From: CAZNPL01 sp964574815
GTDB lineage: Bacteria > Planctomycetota > Phycisphaerae > UBA1845
DNA: 64,000 nt
Reading direction: 5' to 3'
Assembly: GCA_964574815.1 (NCBI GenBank)
Contig: CAZNPL010000010.1
Location: 1 to 64,000 of the forward strand
Both the position numbers and the translations under genes were made by a program. The notes beneath the pieces were generated by a model. The model had not been told where the DNA came from. It made no database searches and worked only from the letters and a program-made list of their open reading frames with translations. Positions 1 to 8,413 of the stretch are shown piece after piece; position 1 is the stretch's first letter, and each line of letters opens with the position of its first letter.

Positions 1-584
1 CGGGAGCGAGGCCCGCGACGGACGCAACCATGGCGCATCGAGATGGTGGATCAAGATGCACCAGGTTTTTAAGGGGCTGAACGCCCCGACCGCTATTCAA
101 TACGCCCCGACCGCTATTCAATCTTCAATCTACTGCGCCTTTTATCGGATGTCAAGCGGTTTCATCGTACCCTGCTCAAATGAGAACGTAGCTTAGCGAA
201 GAAGGTATATCGAAGTGCAGCGCAATCGCCACCAACCTGTCTTATCATGAGTAAGAGCCGACGCCGAGCAAATGTCAGCGCTGCTCCTCTGGCGCGTCAG
301 CGGTTTCGGCGGGTTTAGCGGCGGTGTCTGCTTTAGTTCGCCACTGCGACTGAACGATGATGGCTGCAACGGCCGCCAGCAGGCGCTTTCCGCCCTCTCG
401 CGACGCCAGCGGTTTTCCGCGCGACACTCCGCCATCCCGGATGACTTCCCGGTGCCGCAAGTCCCTCAAGCCGCAGGAAGCGCGGATGCGGTCCTCCTGC
501 GCGTGCAGGCCGAGATTGCTGTCCGCTTGCTCCTGCGTGGAGCATCTGACCAAGGCGATGGCTTCGGTTGCTCCCGTGGCTGTC
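1..584. other. Intergenic region downstream of the DinG helicase; no convincing gene
   Basis: This 584-base stretch holds overlapping open frames on both strands, none with a recognisable domain or a good ribosome site. The most plausible is a minus-strand frame at 275-553 (92 codons) that lies just downstream of the helicase and ends in a hydrophobic segment and an Ala/Glu-rich tail. I could not support it as a gene. The only clear structure is a 21-bp perfect tandem duplication at 81-122, listed separately. The region may be decayed coding DNA or the edge of an intergenic spacer. Confidence 0.5.
81..122. repeat. Perfect 21-bp tandem duplication
   Basis: Bases 81-101 and 102-122 are identical 21-bp units starting ACGCCCCGACC and ending CTATTCAAT. 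They abut with no spacer. A partial TTCAATC continues at 124-130. This is a simple two-copy tandem repeat in non-coding DNA, likely from replication slippage. Confidence 0.9.
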
Positions 585-2564
585 CTAAGTGACGGACGGC
601 GTCTTGCCCTTTACTTTGGGCTTTTCGTGTATGATTTCGCAGTTGGGGAGGGCGTTTAAGAAGAGGCGGCCGTAGGATTTTCGGGTTACTCTGGGGTCGA
701 GGATGACGATGGTGCCGCGGTCGTTCTTGGAGCGGATCAGGCGGCCGATGCCCTGCTTGAATTTGAGAGTGGCCTCGGGGATCTGGAAGTCGGCGAACGG
801 GTTGCCTCCGTCGCGCTTGATTCGCTCGATCCGGGCCTCGACGTCGGGGCGGCCTGGGGAGGCGAAGGGGAGTTTCGTGACGATCACGCAGCTCAGGGCT
901 TCGCCGGATACGTCGATGCCCTCCCAGAAGCTGTCGGTGCCGAAGATGACGCTGCGGACGTCGGACCTGAACTGGTCGAGCATGGCCGTTCGGTGCAAGT
1001 CGCCGCCCTGGACGAGGAGCGTCATTTCTTCCTCTTCGAAGAACGGCCGGAGGCGCTGGGCGCACTCGTTGAGCATCTGGTAGCTGGTGAAGAGCACCAG
1101 GGCTCGGCCGTCGGAGCGACGGACGTGCTCGGTGATGGCCTCGCACGATGCGTCCACGAAGGGGCGGGCGGCGGACGGGTCGGGCATCGATTCGGCGATG
1201 TGGACTTTCATCTGGGAGGCGTAATCGAACGGCGATCCGAGCCGGCGCTCGTCGGCCTTGGCGAGGCCGAGGCGGCGGCGGAGGTAGGCGAAGGGGGCGT
1301 CGGTGGGCGTCGTCAATGTTGCGGAGGTCAGAACGACCGAGTCGACGCGGTCGAAGAGCATTTCCTGGAGGTCCTGGTTGACGTCGATGGGTCGGGCATA
1401 GAGGGAGAAACGCTTGCGTCCACCCGGAGGCGTTTCGATCCAGTAGACCCAGTTCTCGTTCTGCTGGCCGAGGAGGAGATCGACCTGGCCGGCGAGCGTG
1501 TCGGCGCGTTCGAGGTAGCTGGTGAGGACGAATCGTTCGTCGTCCTTTTTGACTTTGGACCGAAACTCCTTGAGCGCGCCGGAGAGTCGGCGCAGGGCCG
1601 GGCTGAGTTCGTTTGCGACGTCGGGCGGTTTGGTGAGCCGGCCATTGGTGCGGCCGTGTTCGATCTGCCAGTAGCGCAGTTGTTCGAAGAATTCGGCGGC
1701 GGTTTTGCCGGCGGTGGACACGATGGGCACGATCGCTTTGGCTCGCTTGCTCGTGAGAAAGCCCTTTCGCGTTTTCGGGTTGTAGAGGGCGTTGAGCAGG
1801 AAGGTCACCTGCGTGTCGGAGACGTTGATGCCGAAGTGGTCGGCGGCGACGCCTTCGACGGAGTGGGCCTCATCGAGGACGACGAAATCGTATTCGGGGA
1901 GCAGCGCGCCGCCTTCTCGCCGGACGGCGAGGTCGGAGAAGAACAGGGCATGGTTGACGATGAGGATTTGGGCGGATTCGGCCCGGCGCCGGGCGCGCTG
2001 GTAGAAGCATTTGTTGTAGTGGGGGCAGCGGCGGCCCATGCAGTTGTCGTGCTCGCTCTTGACGCGGTCCCAGACGAGCGGCGAGGGGGGCTTTCCGAGG
2101 TCGGCGAGGGAGCCGTCGGTGGTTTCCATGGCCCAGTCCTCGATCCGCCAAAGTTCGTCGCGTTCGGCCTGGGTGGTCAGGAGTTGTGTCTGGCGCTGGC
2201 TGGCGTAGGCGAGCCGGCGGAGTCCGATGTAGTTGGCCCGGCCTTTGACGAGTGCGGCCGTGAAGTCGACGGGGAGGACTTTCTGGAGGAAGGGGATGTC
2301 CTTGTGGATGAGTTGCTCCTGGAGGGCGATGGTGCGGGTGCTGACGACAACGCGTTCGGAGTGGGTGACGGCCCGCTCGATGGCCGGGAGGAGGTAGGCG
2401 AATGATTTTCCGACGCCGGTTCCGGCCTCGACGATGAGGTGGTGCTTGCGTGCGAAGGCGTCGCGCACGGCCTGGGCCATCTCGATCTGCTGCGGTCTGG
2501 CCTCGTAGGTCGGGAGCCGCTGCTGGATGAGGCCATTGGGGGATAGCGCCTCAATTGCGTTCAT
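585..2564 (-). CDS. ATP-dependent helicase, DinG/XPD family (superfamily 2)
   Basis: A 659-residue helicase, the usual size for bacterial DinG/YoaA proteins, which unwind 5'-tailed DNA and resolve D-loops, R-loops or stalled forks. The Walker A motif EAGTGVGK is at residues 46-53, the DEAH box at 231-234, and the motif VI region with QGIGRLIRS is near the C-terminus. The iron-sulfur domain lies at about 107-190, with Cys175, Cys180 and Cys186. The first cluster cysteine of the family, normally right after KGRxNYL, is Gly114 here, so a classic 4Fe-4S cluster would lack one ligand. The gene reads away from the hydrolase at 2692, so 2565-2691 is a divergent spacer. A GGAGGA precedes the ATG. The family call is firm; the exact cellular role is inferred. 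Confidence 0.93.
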   Translation of the reverse strand: MNAIEALSPNGLIQQRLPTYEARPQQIEMAQAVRDAFARKHHLIVEAGTGVGKSFAYLLPAIERAVTHSERVVVSTRTIALQEQLIHKDIPFLQKVLPVDFTAALVKGRANYIGLRRLAYASQRQTQLLTTQAERDELWRIEDWAMETTDGSLADLGKPPSPLVWDRVKSEHDNCMGRRCPHYNKCFYQRARRRAESAQILIVNHALFFSDLAVRREGGALLPEYDFVVLDEAHSVEGVAADHFGINVSDTQVTFLLNALYNPKTRKGFLTSKRAKAIVPIVSTAGKTAAEFFEQLRYWQIEHGRTNGRLTKPPDVANELSPALRRLSGALKEFRSKVKKDDERFVLTSYLERADTLAGQVDLLLGQQNENWVYWIETPPGGRKRFSLYARPIDVNQDLQEMLFDRVDSVVLTSATLTTPTDAPFAYLRRRLGLAKADERRLGSPFDYASQMKVHIAESMPDPSAARPFVDASCEAITEHVRRSDGRALVLFTSYQMLNECAQRLRPFFEEEEMTLLVQGGDLHRTAMLDQFRSDVRSVIFGTDSFWEGIDVSGEALSCVIVTKLPFASPGRPDVEARIERIKRDGGNPFADFQIPEATLKFKQGIGRLIRSKNDRGTIVILDPRVTRKSYGRLFLNALPNCEIIHEKPKVKGKTPSVT

Positions 2565-2691
2565 GTCAGGAGGATACCGCGCGATGGGGCAAAAGGCATG
2601 CTACAATGTTGAGTGGCGAGGGTGGGGAGGGTTTGCGCGCGAGAGGTTCACCTAGTGTTGATGGGCGTTGAACCGAAAGGATGACTGACGC

Positions 2692-3939
2692 ATGAGGATT
2701 TCAGAGATGGTTTGGCGGCGAGCTTGTGGGTTGTTGTTGATCGGCGTCTTGGTTGGCGGTTTGCTGGCGCCGGCACCGGCGACGGCGCAGGTGGGGCCGC
2801 AGGTCAAGTACAATGGCCGCGTCGAGAAGATCGGAGGCTTTCGCGTCCTGCGTGTCTGGGGTGAACCTCGGGACATGGGGTTTGCGCATGGTTTTTTGGT
2901 GGGCAAGGAGTTCGTGGCCGGTCTGCCCGTGGTGATCAAGTCGCTCTATGGGGACAATATCGCCGCGTATGAAGCGACCGTGGCATCTCTGAAGAACTTC
3001 GTCTCGATGTCCCCTTCGAGCCGTGAGGAGATCGAGGGGATCTTCGAGGGGATCAAACGGTCGCACGAGGGCCTGCCGGAAATAGGATTGCTGAAGCGGC
3101 CGCTGCAGGTTGAGGACATCGTGTTTTTCAACTCGATGGACATGCTGCGGGCCTTCGCGTGTTCGGGGTTTGCCGTGTGGGGCAAGCGGGCCGGGGAGGC
3201 CGGCATGGTGGTGACCCGCAACTTTGACTATCCGGCGTTCAATCCGGAGCTGTTGAGTCGACAGTTGATCGTAGTGCGGGAGCCGACGGGGCGGCGAAAA
3301 GTGGCCAGCGTGACGTGGCCTGGCTACATCGGGGCGTTCACCGGGATCAATGACGACGGGGTCGGGATCTTTCTGCACGACGGGTCGGGCAAGCGCGCGG
3401 CGCGGCCGCAGAAGACTTATGTGCCGGTGGCGCTGCTGGCGAAGGAGTTTCTCGAATCGTTCGGTTCGCAGTATGCGATCCGAGAGGTCCGTAACGCATT
3501 GATTCCCCGGGAGAGCCCGTTCAGCTACATGATCCGCGTGGTCTGCTCTTGGCAGCAGGCGAGCGGTGATCCGGCCGCGGTGTTCCGACTCGATGCCGAA
3601 GGGGTCGGTTTAAACCCCAGCAAGCGGGATCATTCGATCACGACGAATCACTATTTTGATGATTCATTCGAGCCGGCCGGGGACGCTTATGAGGATTCTG
3701 TGCGACGCTATGCGGCGTTGAAGGAGTACCTTTCGGATCCGGTCACTTCTGAAAAGGCCTGGGAGGCGCTGAATGCTGTGGCGGTCGGCGATCCGGGTTC
3801 GGGGACGCTGCACGCTCTGGTGCTTTATCCCGATGAGCGGAAGCTGGAGTTGGCCTTCGCGACCTGGGACAAGCAGTTCGTGCCGGCGACGAGGAACAAG
3901 CCTGTGACGATCACCTTCGACGAGTTGTTTGGCAGGTAG
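2692..3939 (+). CDS. Secreted C45-family (acyl-CoA:6-APA acyltransferase-like) Ntn hydrolase
   Basis: A 415-residue protein with a signal peptide (hydrophobic stretch about 13-27, cleavage after ATA near 32). The body has the pattern of peptidase family C45 / choloylglycine-hydrolase-like Ntn enzymes: MLRAFACSGFAVWG places the probable nucleophile at Cys157, followed by a TRNFDYP motif at 176-181 and the ITTNHY stretch later. Family members cut themselves before the cysteine and hydrolyse or transfer amide bonds; the substrate here is unknown. The mature protein should act in the periplasm or outside. AAAGGA lies 11 nt before the ATG. It stands alone between the divergent helicase and a convergent gene. 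Confidence 0.82.
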   Translation: MRISEMVWRRACGLLLIGVLVGGLLAPAPATAQVGPQVKYNGRVEKIGGFRVLRVWGEPRDMGFAHGFLVGKEFVAGLPVVIKSLYGDNIAAYEATVASLKNFVSMSPSSREEIEGIFEGIKRSHEGLPEIGLLKRPLQVEDIVFFNSMDMLRAFACSGFAVWGKRAGEAGMVVTRNFDYPAFNPELLSRQLIVVREPTGRRKVASVTWPGYIGAFTGINDDGVGIFLHDGSGKRAARPQKTYVPVALLAKEFLESFGSQYAIREVRNALIPRESPFSYMIRVVCSWQQASGDPAAVFRLDAEGVGLNPSKRDHSITTNHYFDDSFEPAGDAYEDSVRRYAALKEYLSDPVTSEKAWEALNAVAVGDPGSGTLHALVLYPDERKLELAFATWDKQFVPATRNKPVTITFDELFGR

Positions 3940-4007
3940 GGGTTTCGGCGGCGGACGGTGACCGGCGTTTTGGAGTGGGCGACGCACGCCCGTTGAAGGC
4001 GTCCGCT

Positions 4008-4781
4008 TCACCGCTCCTGGAGGTGTCGTTCCAGGAATCTCAGAGATCGGATACCGAACCATCCGTACGACTCTCCGTCGACGATGGCGGACGGGAACGG
4101 CATGGCCTCTATCTCGCGTCTCAGGCGGGAGAACGGAAACGGTTCAGAGGCCAGGAGCAGAAGCGTGTCTGCCGGATCCAGCTTGTCAGGCTGGAATTGG
4201 GGGTACTTGCCGGAGCCTGTCACCATTCGCGAGCCGAGCCCGAGTACATCGAACATCGAGGCGATGAACGTCGGTCTGCCGACGGCCATCCAGGGGTCTT
4301 TCCAGATGACGTAGAGGAATCGGCTTGTCGTCGGCCCGGGGGATCGAATCCACTCGATGATTCCGGGGAGGGCGGACCAGTCCGCCGCTCGCGGTGCGAC
4401 GCGCGGCTGGGGGATCCGTTGCCATCGGTTGATCATCTCGGCCATTTTCGGGTTCCTGAGGGTGTTGTTCAGAAGGGTCATTGCCGGCGCCACGTCCTGC
4501 ACGGATTGGATATCGGTTGCGATCCAGGGGGCGGGCGATTCCTCGGCGAATGAGCGGGGGTTTTCCTCGCGATCCAATACGAGCAGATCGGGGCGCAGCC
4601 GTTGAATTGCGTCCCAGTCTACCTGTTTGGTGCCCCCGACTTCCGGTATTGTCGCGACCTGGTCCTCCGGGTGGACGCAGTACCGGGTTCGTCCGACCAC
4701 GTTGACCCGGGTGGCCAGCAGGGTCTCAGTCCATGATGGAACCAGCGAAATGACTCTCATTTTCTGGCCCATTGTCGGCAT
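4008..4781 (-). CDS. BtuF/FepB-type helical-backbone metal-binding protein, apparently cytosolic
   Basis: A 257-residue protein with the typical start of this fold (RVISLVPSWTETL near residues 9-21), then GRTRYC and VGGTKQVDWDAIQRLRPDLLVLD, which match vitamin B12 or iron-siderophore binding proteins (COG0614). Unlike transport-linked members it has no signal peptide or lipobox, and no ABC permease or ATPase gene lies nearby. Such orphan members are common and usually annotated as cobalamin-binding proteins, but the ligand cannot be read from the sequence. The start could also be Met4 or Met8. It converges on the gene at 2692. Confidence 0.8.
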   Translation of the reverse strand: MPTMGQKMRVISLVPSWTETLLATRVNVVGRTRYCVHPEDQVATIPEVGGTKQVDWDAIQRLRPDLLVLDREENPRSFAEESPAPWIATDIQSVQDVAPAMTLLNNTLRNPKMAEMINRWQRIPQPRVAPRAADWSALPGIIEWIRSPGPTTSRFLYVIWKDPWMAVGRPTFIASMFDVLGLGSRMVTGSGKYPQFQPDKLDPADTLLLLASEPFPFSRLRREIEAMPFPSAIVDGESYGWFGIRSLRFLERHLQER

Positions 4782-4983
4782 TCAAGCGGCGCCGGAGAAG
4801 GGGCGGGCGGAGGAATTCGGGTATGAAGTGACGATTACCAGCGTTGGTGCGTCGGGATTCGCGGCACTCCCGTCCAGTTGGTCCGCAGTTCGCGGGTGTG
4901 CGACTCGGGGAATGCGGGGGCTCGGCCGCCGCTTGTACGATCTCCAGGGTCGTCGTTTCTGTCGGCAGTTACGCTATCGCGAG

Positions 4984-5011
4984 TTGACTGGCCCAGACGA
5001 ATCGCTACATT
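4984..5011 (+). promoter_or_regulatory. Candidate sigma70-type promoter for rpmE2
   Basis: TTGACT at 4984-4989 and TACATT at 5006-5011 are separated by 16 bp. They would start transcription near 5018, giving a leader of about 58 nt before the L31 start codon. The -35 box matches consensus at five of six positions and the -10 at four. Two other genes in the window have the same 16-bp arrangement. Confidence 0.5.
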
Positions 5012-5075
5012 GATGGGTCTTTGGAATTTTGCGGGGGTGACCCTTGGCACCATTGCGGTTCGATGGGGAGCAGCC

Positions 5076-5360
5076 ATGAAGAAAAACATTCATCCCGAAT
5101 ACCGGGAAGTGGTATTTCACGATGTTGCGGCAGACTTTAAGGTCTTGACCCGGTCCACCGCTCGGACGAACGAGAAGATCGAGTACGAGGGCAAGGAGTA
5201 TCCGCTCGTCAAGCTCGAGATATCGAGTGCTTCGCATCCGTTCTTCACCGGTCAGGAGCGGTTTTTGGATGCGATGGGGCGGGTGGAGCGATTCCAGAAG
5301 AAGTTTGGCGGCGACTACTTCAAGAAACCGTCCAAGAAACAGCCTTCCAAGCGCAAGTAG
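5076..5360 (+). CDS. rpmE2: 50S ribosomal protein L31, type B
   Basis: A 94-residue protein starting MKKNIHPEYREVVFHDV and containing SASHPFFTGQERFLDAMGRVERFQKKFG, a clear L31 match. It lacks the CxxC zinc pair of the other L31 type, so it is the zinc-independent C-minus form, often favoured when zinc is short. The frame is open further upstream, but GGGGAG five bases before the ATG at 5076 and the family length fix the start here. A lysine-rich tail ends the protein. A candidate promoter lies at 4984-5011. Confidence 0.95.
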   Translation: MKKNIHPEYREVVFHDVAADFKVLTRSTARTNEKIEYEGKEYPLVKLEISSASHPFFTGQERFLDAMGRVERFQKKFGGDYFKKPSKKQPSKRK

Positions 5361-5404
5361 AGCGCACTCTCCGGGACTCGACGGCTGCTCCAGACGACGG
5401 TCCG

Positions 5405-7192
5405 ATGGCTACGCGAAGAGTAAAGCGGCGCGGAGGTGCATGGTCTCTGAAGCCAGGTTTCCTTCTGATCGCGGCGGCGTTCATTTTTCCGGCCGGCGGC
5501 TGCAAGGACGGCGCATTCGACTGGTCGTTCTTCTTTCCGAAACGCAAAGGGGCTGAGACGCCGACGGACGTCTATACCGATCCTCTGGCCAACTCCGCAG
5601 CGTACCGGGACTCGGTGGCCGAGTACGCGTATTTCGACGGTTTGCGGCGGTTGCGTGTGCGCGGTTACGGGGTAGTGGCGGGGCTTGGCCGGAACGGGTC
5701 GAGCCAGTGCCCGCGAGCGATTGCGGACCAGCTCACGCAGGAGATGTACAAGACCCGAGAGTTTGCGCGGCGGGCGGGTCGAGCGATCACTCCGGAACGG
5801 CTGCTGAAGGATCCGGACACGGCGGTCGTGGCGGTAGAGGGGGAGATACCGGCCGGTGCGGTTACGGGGGAGCGTTTCGATCTGATTGTGCGGGCGGTGC
5901 CGGGCACTCAAACGGTTTCGCTGGAGGGCGGCACGCTTTACGAGTGCAATCTGAAGGTGTTTCGCCCCAAGGGCACGGCGGGATGGATTCCGGGTGATAC
6001 GGTCGCGACGGGGTCGGGTCCGGTTTTTTTGAATCCGTTCGGGCGATCGGAAGATGCGGCGACCCGGCCGAATCTGCGGCAGGGCGTCGTGATCGGGGGC
6101 GGCGTCTCGTTGGAGGACCGGCGGCTGCGTCTGCTGCTGACGGCGCCGTCGTATCCGATGGCGATCCAGATCGCCGATTCTATTAATGAGCGATTCGGGA
6201 AGGCCGGGAGTGAAGTGGCGGATCCGCTTTCGCCGAGCGAGATACGCGTCAGCGTGCCCCGGCAATACCGCCACGACCCGAAGCACTTCGTGGCGATGGT
6301 TCAGCACCTGTATCCCCTGCTTCGACCGGAATTCAAAATTGAGCGGGTTCGTGAGCTGGGGCGGGAGTTTGTCCTGCCGGATGCGCCTCGGGCGGAGATT
6401 GCCCTGGCATGGGAAGCGATCGGGCCCGACGCGTTGGACGAAGTGCGGAAGTTTTATACGCACTCCCATCCGGATTGCAGCTTTTATGCGTCGGCTGCGG
6501 GCGTGCTGCTGGGCGACGAACTGGCCGTCGAGGTGCTCGAGGTGCACCTGACGAAGGAGACCGGTCCCCATCGTTTCGGTGCGATACGGGCGCTGGGTGC
6601 GGCCATGGGTATGCCCCGCGCCGCCAGACCGCTGCGTCGGGCGTTGAGCGATCCCGACCCGCGCATCCGCACGGGCGCTTATGAAGCGCTGTTGCGGCGT
6701 AACGATCCGACCATTGCATCGGTGGATATCGATGAAGGGGCTTTTTCTTTGGACTTTGTGCCAAGTGACGGAGAGAATCTGATTTACGTCAAGCGCAGCG
6801 AGTCGCGTCGCATCGCGTTGTTCGGGGAATCGATCATGGCGCGGCCCCCGTTGTTTTACAGCGATCCGGAGAGCACCCTGATCGTCGACGCTTCGGCGTC
6901 GGATTCACAGGTGAAGATCATCCGACGGTCGCGGGTCAGCGGTGCGACTTCACCTCCCATGCACGTGGACCGCGACGTTGGTCAACTGATTGCTTTTCTG
7001 GGCGGGTCTCCTCCGCGCGAGGCGGGCGAGCCGCTTCGCGGCGTAGGCGTTGACTATGCGGGAATCACTCGCGCGCTGGCGGAACTGTGCGAAGCGGGCA
7101 GCATCAACGCTTCATTCATGCTGGAGACGCCCGGCGAAGGTTTCAGGTGGAGGCCCTCCCGACTGCCGGGGCGGCGTGAAGCCGACTTCTAA
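5405..7192 (+). CDS. FlgI (flagellar P-ring)-like lipoprotein with HEAT-type repeats
   Basis: A 595-residue protein. The N-terminus is a lipoprotein signal (hydrophobic 18-30, lipobox AGGC, Cys33). Residues about 75-305 resemble flagellar P-ring protein FlgI: VRGYGVVAGLGRNGS near the start of the domain, then VEGEIPAGAVTGERFDL, SLEGGTLYEC and SPSEIRVSVPRQYR in the expected order. About 360-440 is a HEAT-like helical repeat region (FGAIRALGAAM and ALSDPDPRIRTGAYEAL), followed by a unique C-terminal domain. No flagellar gene is near. In FlgI the protein is periplasmic and polymerises around the rod; here the lipid anchor and extra domains suggest a different envelope role. It is followed after 24 bp by the secreted protein at 7217, probably in one operon. 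Confidence 0.78.
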   Translation: MATRRVKRRGGAWSLKPGFLLIAAAFIFPAGGCKDGAFDWSFFFPKRKGAETPTDVYTDPLANSAAYRDSVAEYAYFDGLRRLRVRGYGVVAGLGRNGSSQCPRAIADQLTQEMYKTREFARRAGRAITPERLLKDPDTAVVAVEGEIPAGAVTGERFDLIVRAVPGTQTVSLEGGTLYECNLKVFRPKGTAGWIPGDTVATGSGPVFLNPFGRSEDAATRPNLRQGVVIGGGVSLEDRRLRLLLTAPSYPMAIQIADSINERFGKAGSEVADPLSPSEIRVSVPRQYRHDPKHFVAMVQHLYPLLRPEFKIERVRELGREFVLPDAPRAEIALAWEAIGPDALDEVRKFYTHSHPDCSFYASAAGVLLGDELAVEVLEVHLTKETGPHRFGAIRALGAAMGMPRAARPLRRALSDPDPRIRTGAYEALLRRNDPTIASVDIDEGAFSLDFVPSDGENLIYVKRSESRRIALFGESIMARPPLFYSDPESTLIVDASASDSQVKIIRRSRVSGATSPPMHVDRDVGQLIAFLGGSPPREAGEPLRGVGVDYAGITRALAELCEAGSINASFMLETPGEGFRWRPSRLPGRREADF

Positions 7193-7216
7193 ACTCACGA
7201 TCAAGCGAGCTCGACG

Positions 7217-8233
7217 ATGGCTGGAATTGACGTTTTCCTCGGGGGCAAAACGCGCTGGCGTGTTGTCGGATACATTGTTTGCGTCGCGGCGTTTGCGGCG
7301 GCGGCCGGGCGGCCGTCAGGGGCGGTTGCGCAAGAGATTCCGATTGAGCGGTCCGACGTGGCTGAATCGGGAGATCCGCAGAAGCTCGAGGTTGACCTGC
7401 CGCGGCCTTACAGCGAGGCATGGAAGCGGTTCTCGGATCTCGAGTTGTGGGAAGACGGTCTGAGTGAGATGTGCTACTACGACGCAGAGTGCGTCATTTA
7501 CGGCAAGAAGCGCAAGATGACGCGCGTCCATCTGATGAATCGGCAGGTGATGGATGAGCGGCGGTGGGTGAAGGCGGACGAGGACACGACGTATGAGTTG
7601 CCGGCGTTCAAGACGGTGATTTCGGAGGAGGTGCCGACGGAGAATTACAACTACCGTTTCCTTATCACCGCTTTCGTCGAACGTCCGAGCCTGGAGCCGA
7701 TCAAGGTGACGGTTTCCAGCCAGGAGTGGTGCGGGACGACGTATAAATCGCTTCTCTGGTCGCGGTTTCAGGAGATTGCGCCAAGCGACTGGTCACTGGA
7801 CTTGTGCAGTTTTTCGTATTTCCCGGGCGAGGAGGACGTGTGGACGCCCTTGCCGGCGAGTGTTGACGCCTACGAGTGTCTGTATCTTTTCGCGCGGGCG
7901 GTGGTGGCGTCGGGCGGTGAATCGAGGCAGATGCGTCTGCTGCGTTCGATGCGGTCCAATCGGGCGGCGGATCCCGTTCCTCTGGATGCGGTTCTGAAGG
8001 TCGAGGGAGATCCCAGGCGCATCAAGGTGCCGCGAGGGAAGTTCGAAGCGCAGCGTGTGGTGGTCGAATGGGAAGGGGACGAAACTTGGTTTGATATTCA
8101 GACCGAAGCGCCGTGGCGGTTGCTGGCCTACCGGGCCGGCGATGTGGCCGGAGAGCTTCGATTTGTCGAGCGCCGGGCGTACTGGGACCGGGACTCGAAA
8201 AGCGGTTTTCATAAGCAGGGTCATGCGCCCTGA
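7217..8233 (+). CDS. Hypothetical secreted protein, operon partner of the FlgI-like lipoprotein
   Basis: A 338-residue protein I do not recognise. It has an N-terminal signal peptide (basic K11/R13/R15, hydrophobic about 16-28, AVA-Q cleavage near 37). The mature part contains four or more cysteines (including CYYDAEC and EWCGTTYKS) and a C-terminal section with WFDIQTEAPWRLLAYRAGD, which resembles the beta-strand pattern of periplasmic DUF3108-like proteins, though that is only a resemblance. It begins 24 bp after the FlgI-like gene and is likely co-transcribed and exported to the same compartment. Confidence 0.72.
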   Translation: MAGIDVFLGGKTRWRVVGYIVCVAAFAAAAGRPSGAVAQEIPIERSDVAESGDPQKLEVDLPRPYSEAWKRFSDLELWEDGLSEMCYYDAECVIYGKKRKMTRVHLMNRQVMDERRWVKADEDTTYELPAFKTVISEEVPTENYNYRFLITAFVERPSLEPIKVTVSSQEWCGTTYKSLLWSRFQEIAPSDWSLDLCSFSYFPGEEDVWTPLPASVDAYECLYLFARAVVASGGESRQMRLLRSMRSNRAADPVPLDAVLKVEGDPRRIKVPRGKFEAQRVVVEWEGDETWFDIQTEAPWRLLAYRAGDVAGELRFVERRAYWDRDSKSGFHKQGHAP

Positions 8234-8261
8234 GGGGGGCGGGCGGGCACTGTGTCAGAGA

Positions 8262-8331
8262 CTATCCTGATGCCCGGTTGAAGGCGGCAGAATACTGGCG
8301 GATCCTCCTGAGGCGGATCAGTGGTCTCCAT
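8262..8331. repeat. Dispersed hairpin repeat, copy A
   Basis: This intergenic copy begins ACTATCC and carries the imperfect palindrome ACTGGCGGATCC...GGATCAGT at 8294-8322, followed by CCATCAAC. It shares this layout with the elements at 21884 and 45464. It lies between the convergent ends of the gene at 7217 and the DEAD-box helicase. The terminal inverted repeat seen in copy B is not present at its right end. Confidence 0.6.
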
Positions 8332-8413
8332 CAACAGTTCGCGAACAGGCTGCAACTGATTGGACCGAAACGGTCTGCTCGCGCGGCGAGGGCCGAGGGC
8401 CGGTGCGGGAAAC

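Noticed and set aside
275..553. 92-codon minus-strand frame downstream of the DinG helicase
   Set aside because: It has no ribosome site or family match and overlaps other frames of equal length; composition alone was not enough.
993..2405. 470-codon plus-strand frame opposite the helicase gene
   Set aside because: It is the antisense shadow of a GC-rich gene with a clear helicase product; its Gly/Glu/Val-rich product has no domain.
4325..4360. tRNA T-loop-like GGATCGAATCC
   Set aside because: It lies inside the BtuF-like coding sequence and no cloverleaf forms around it.
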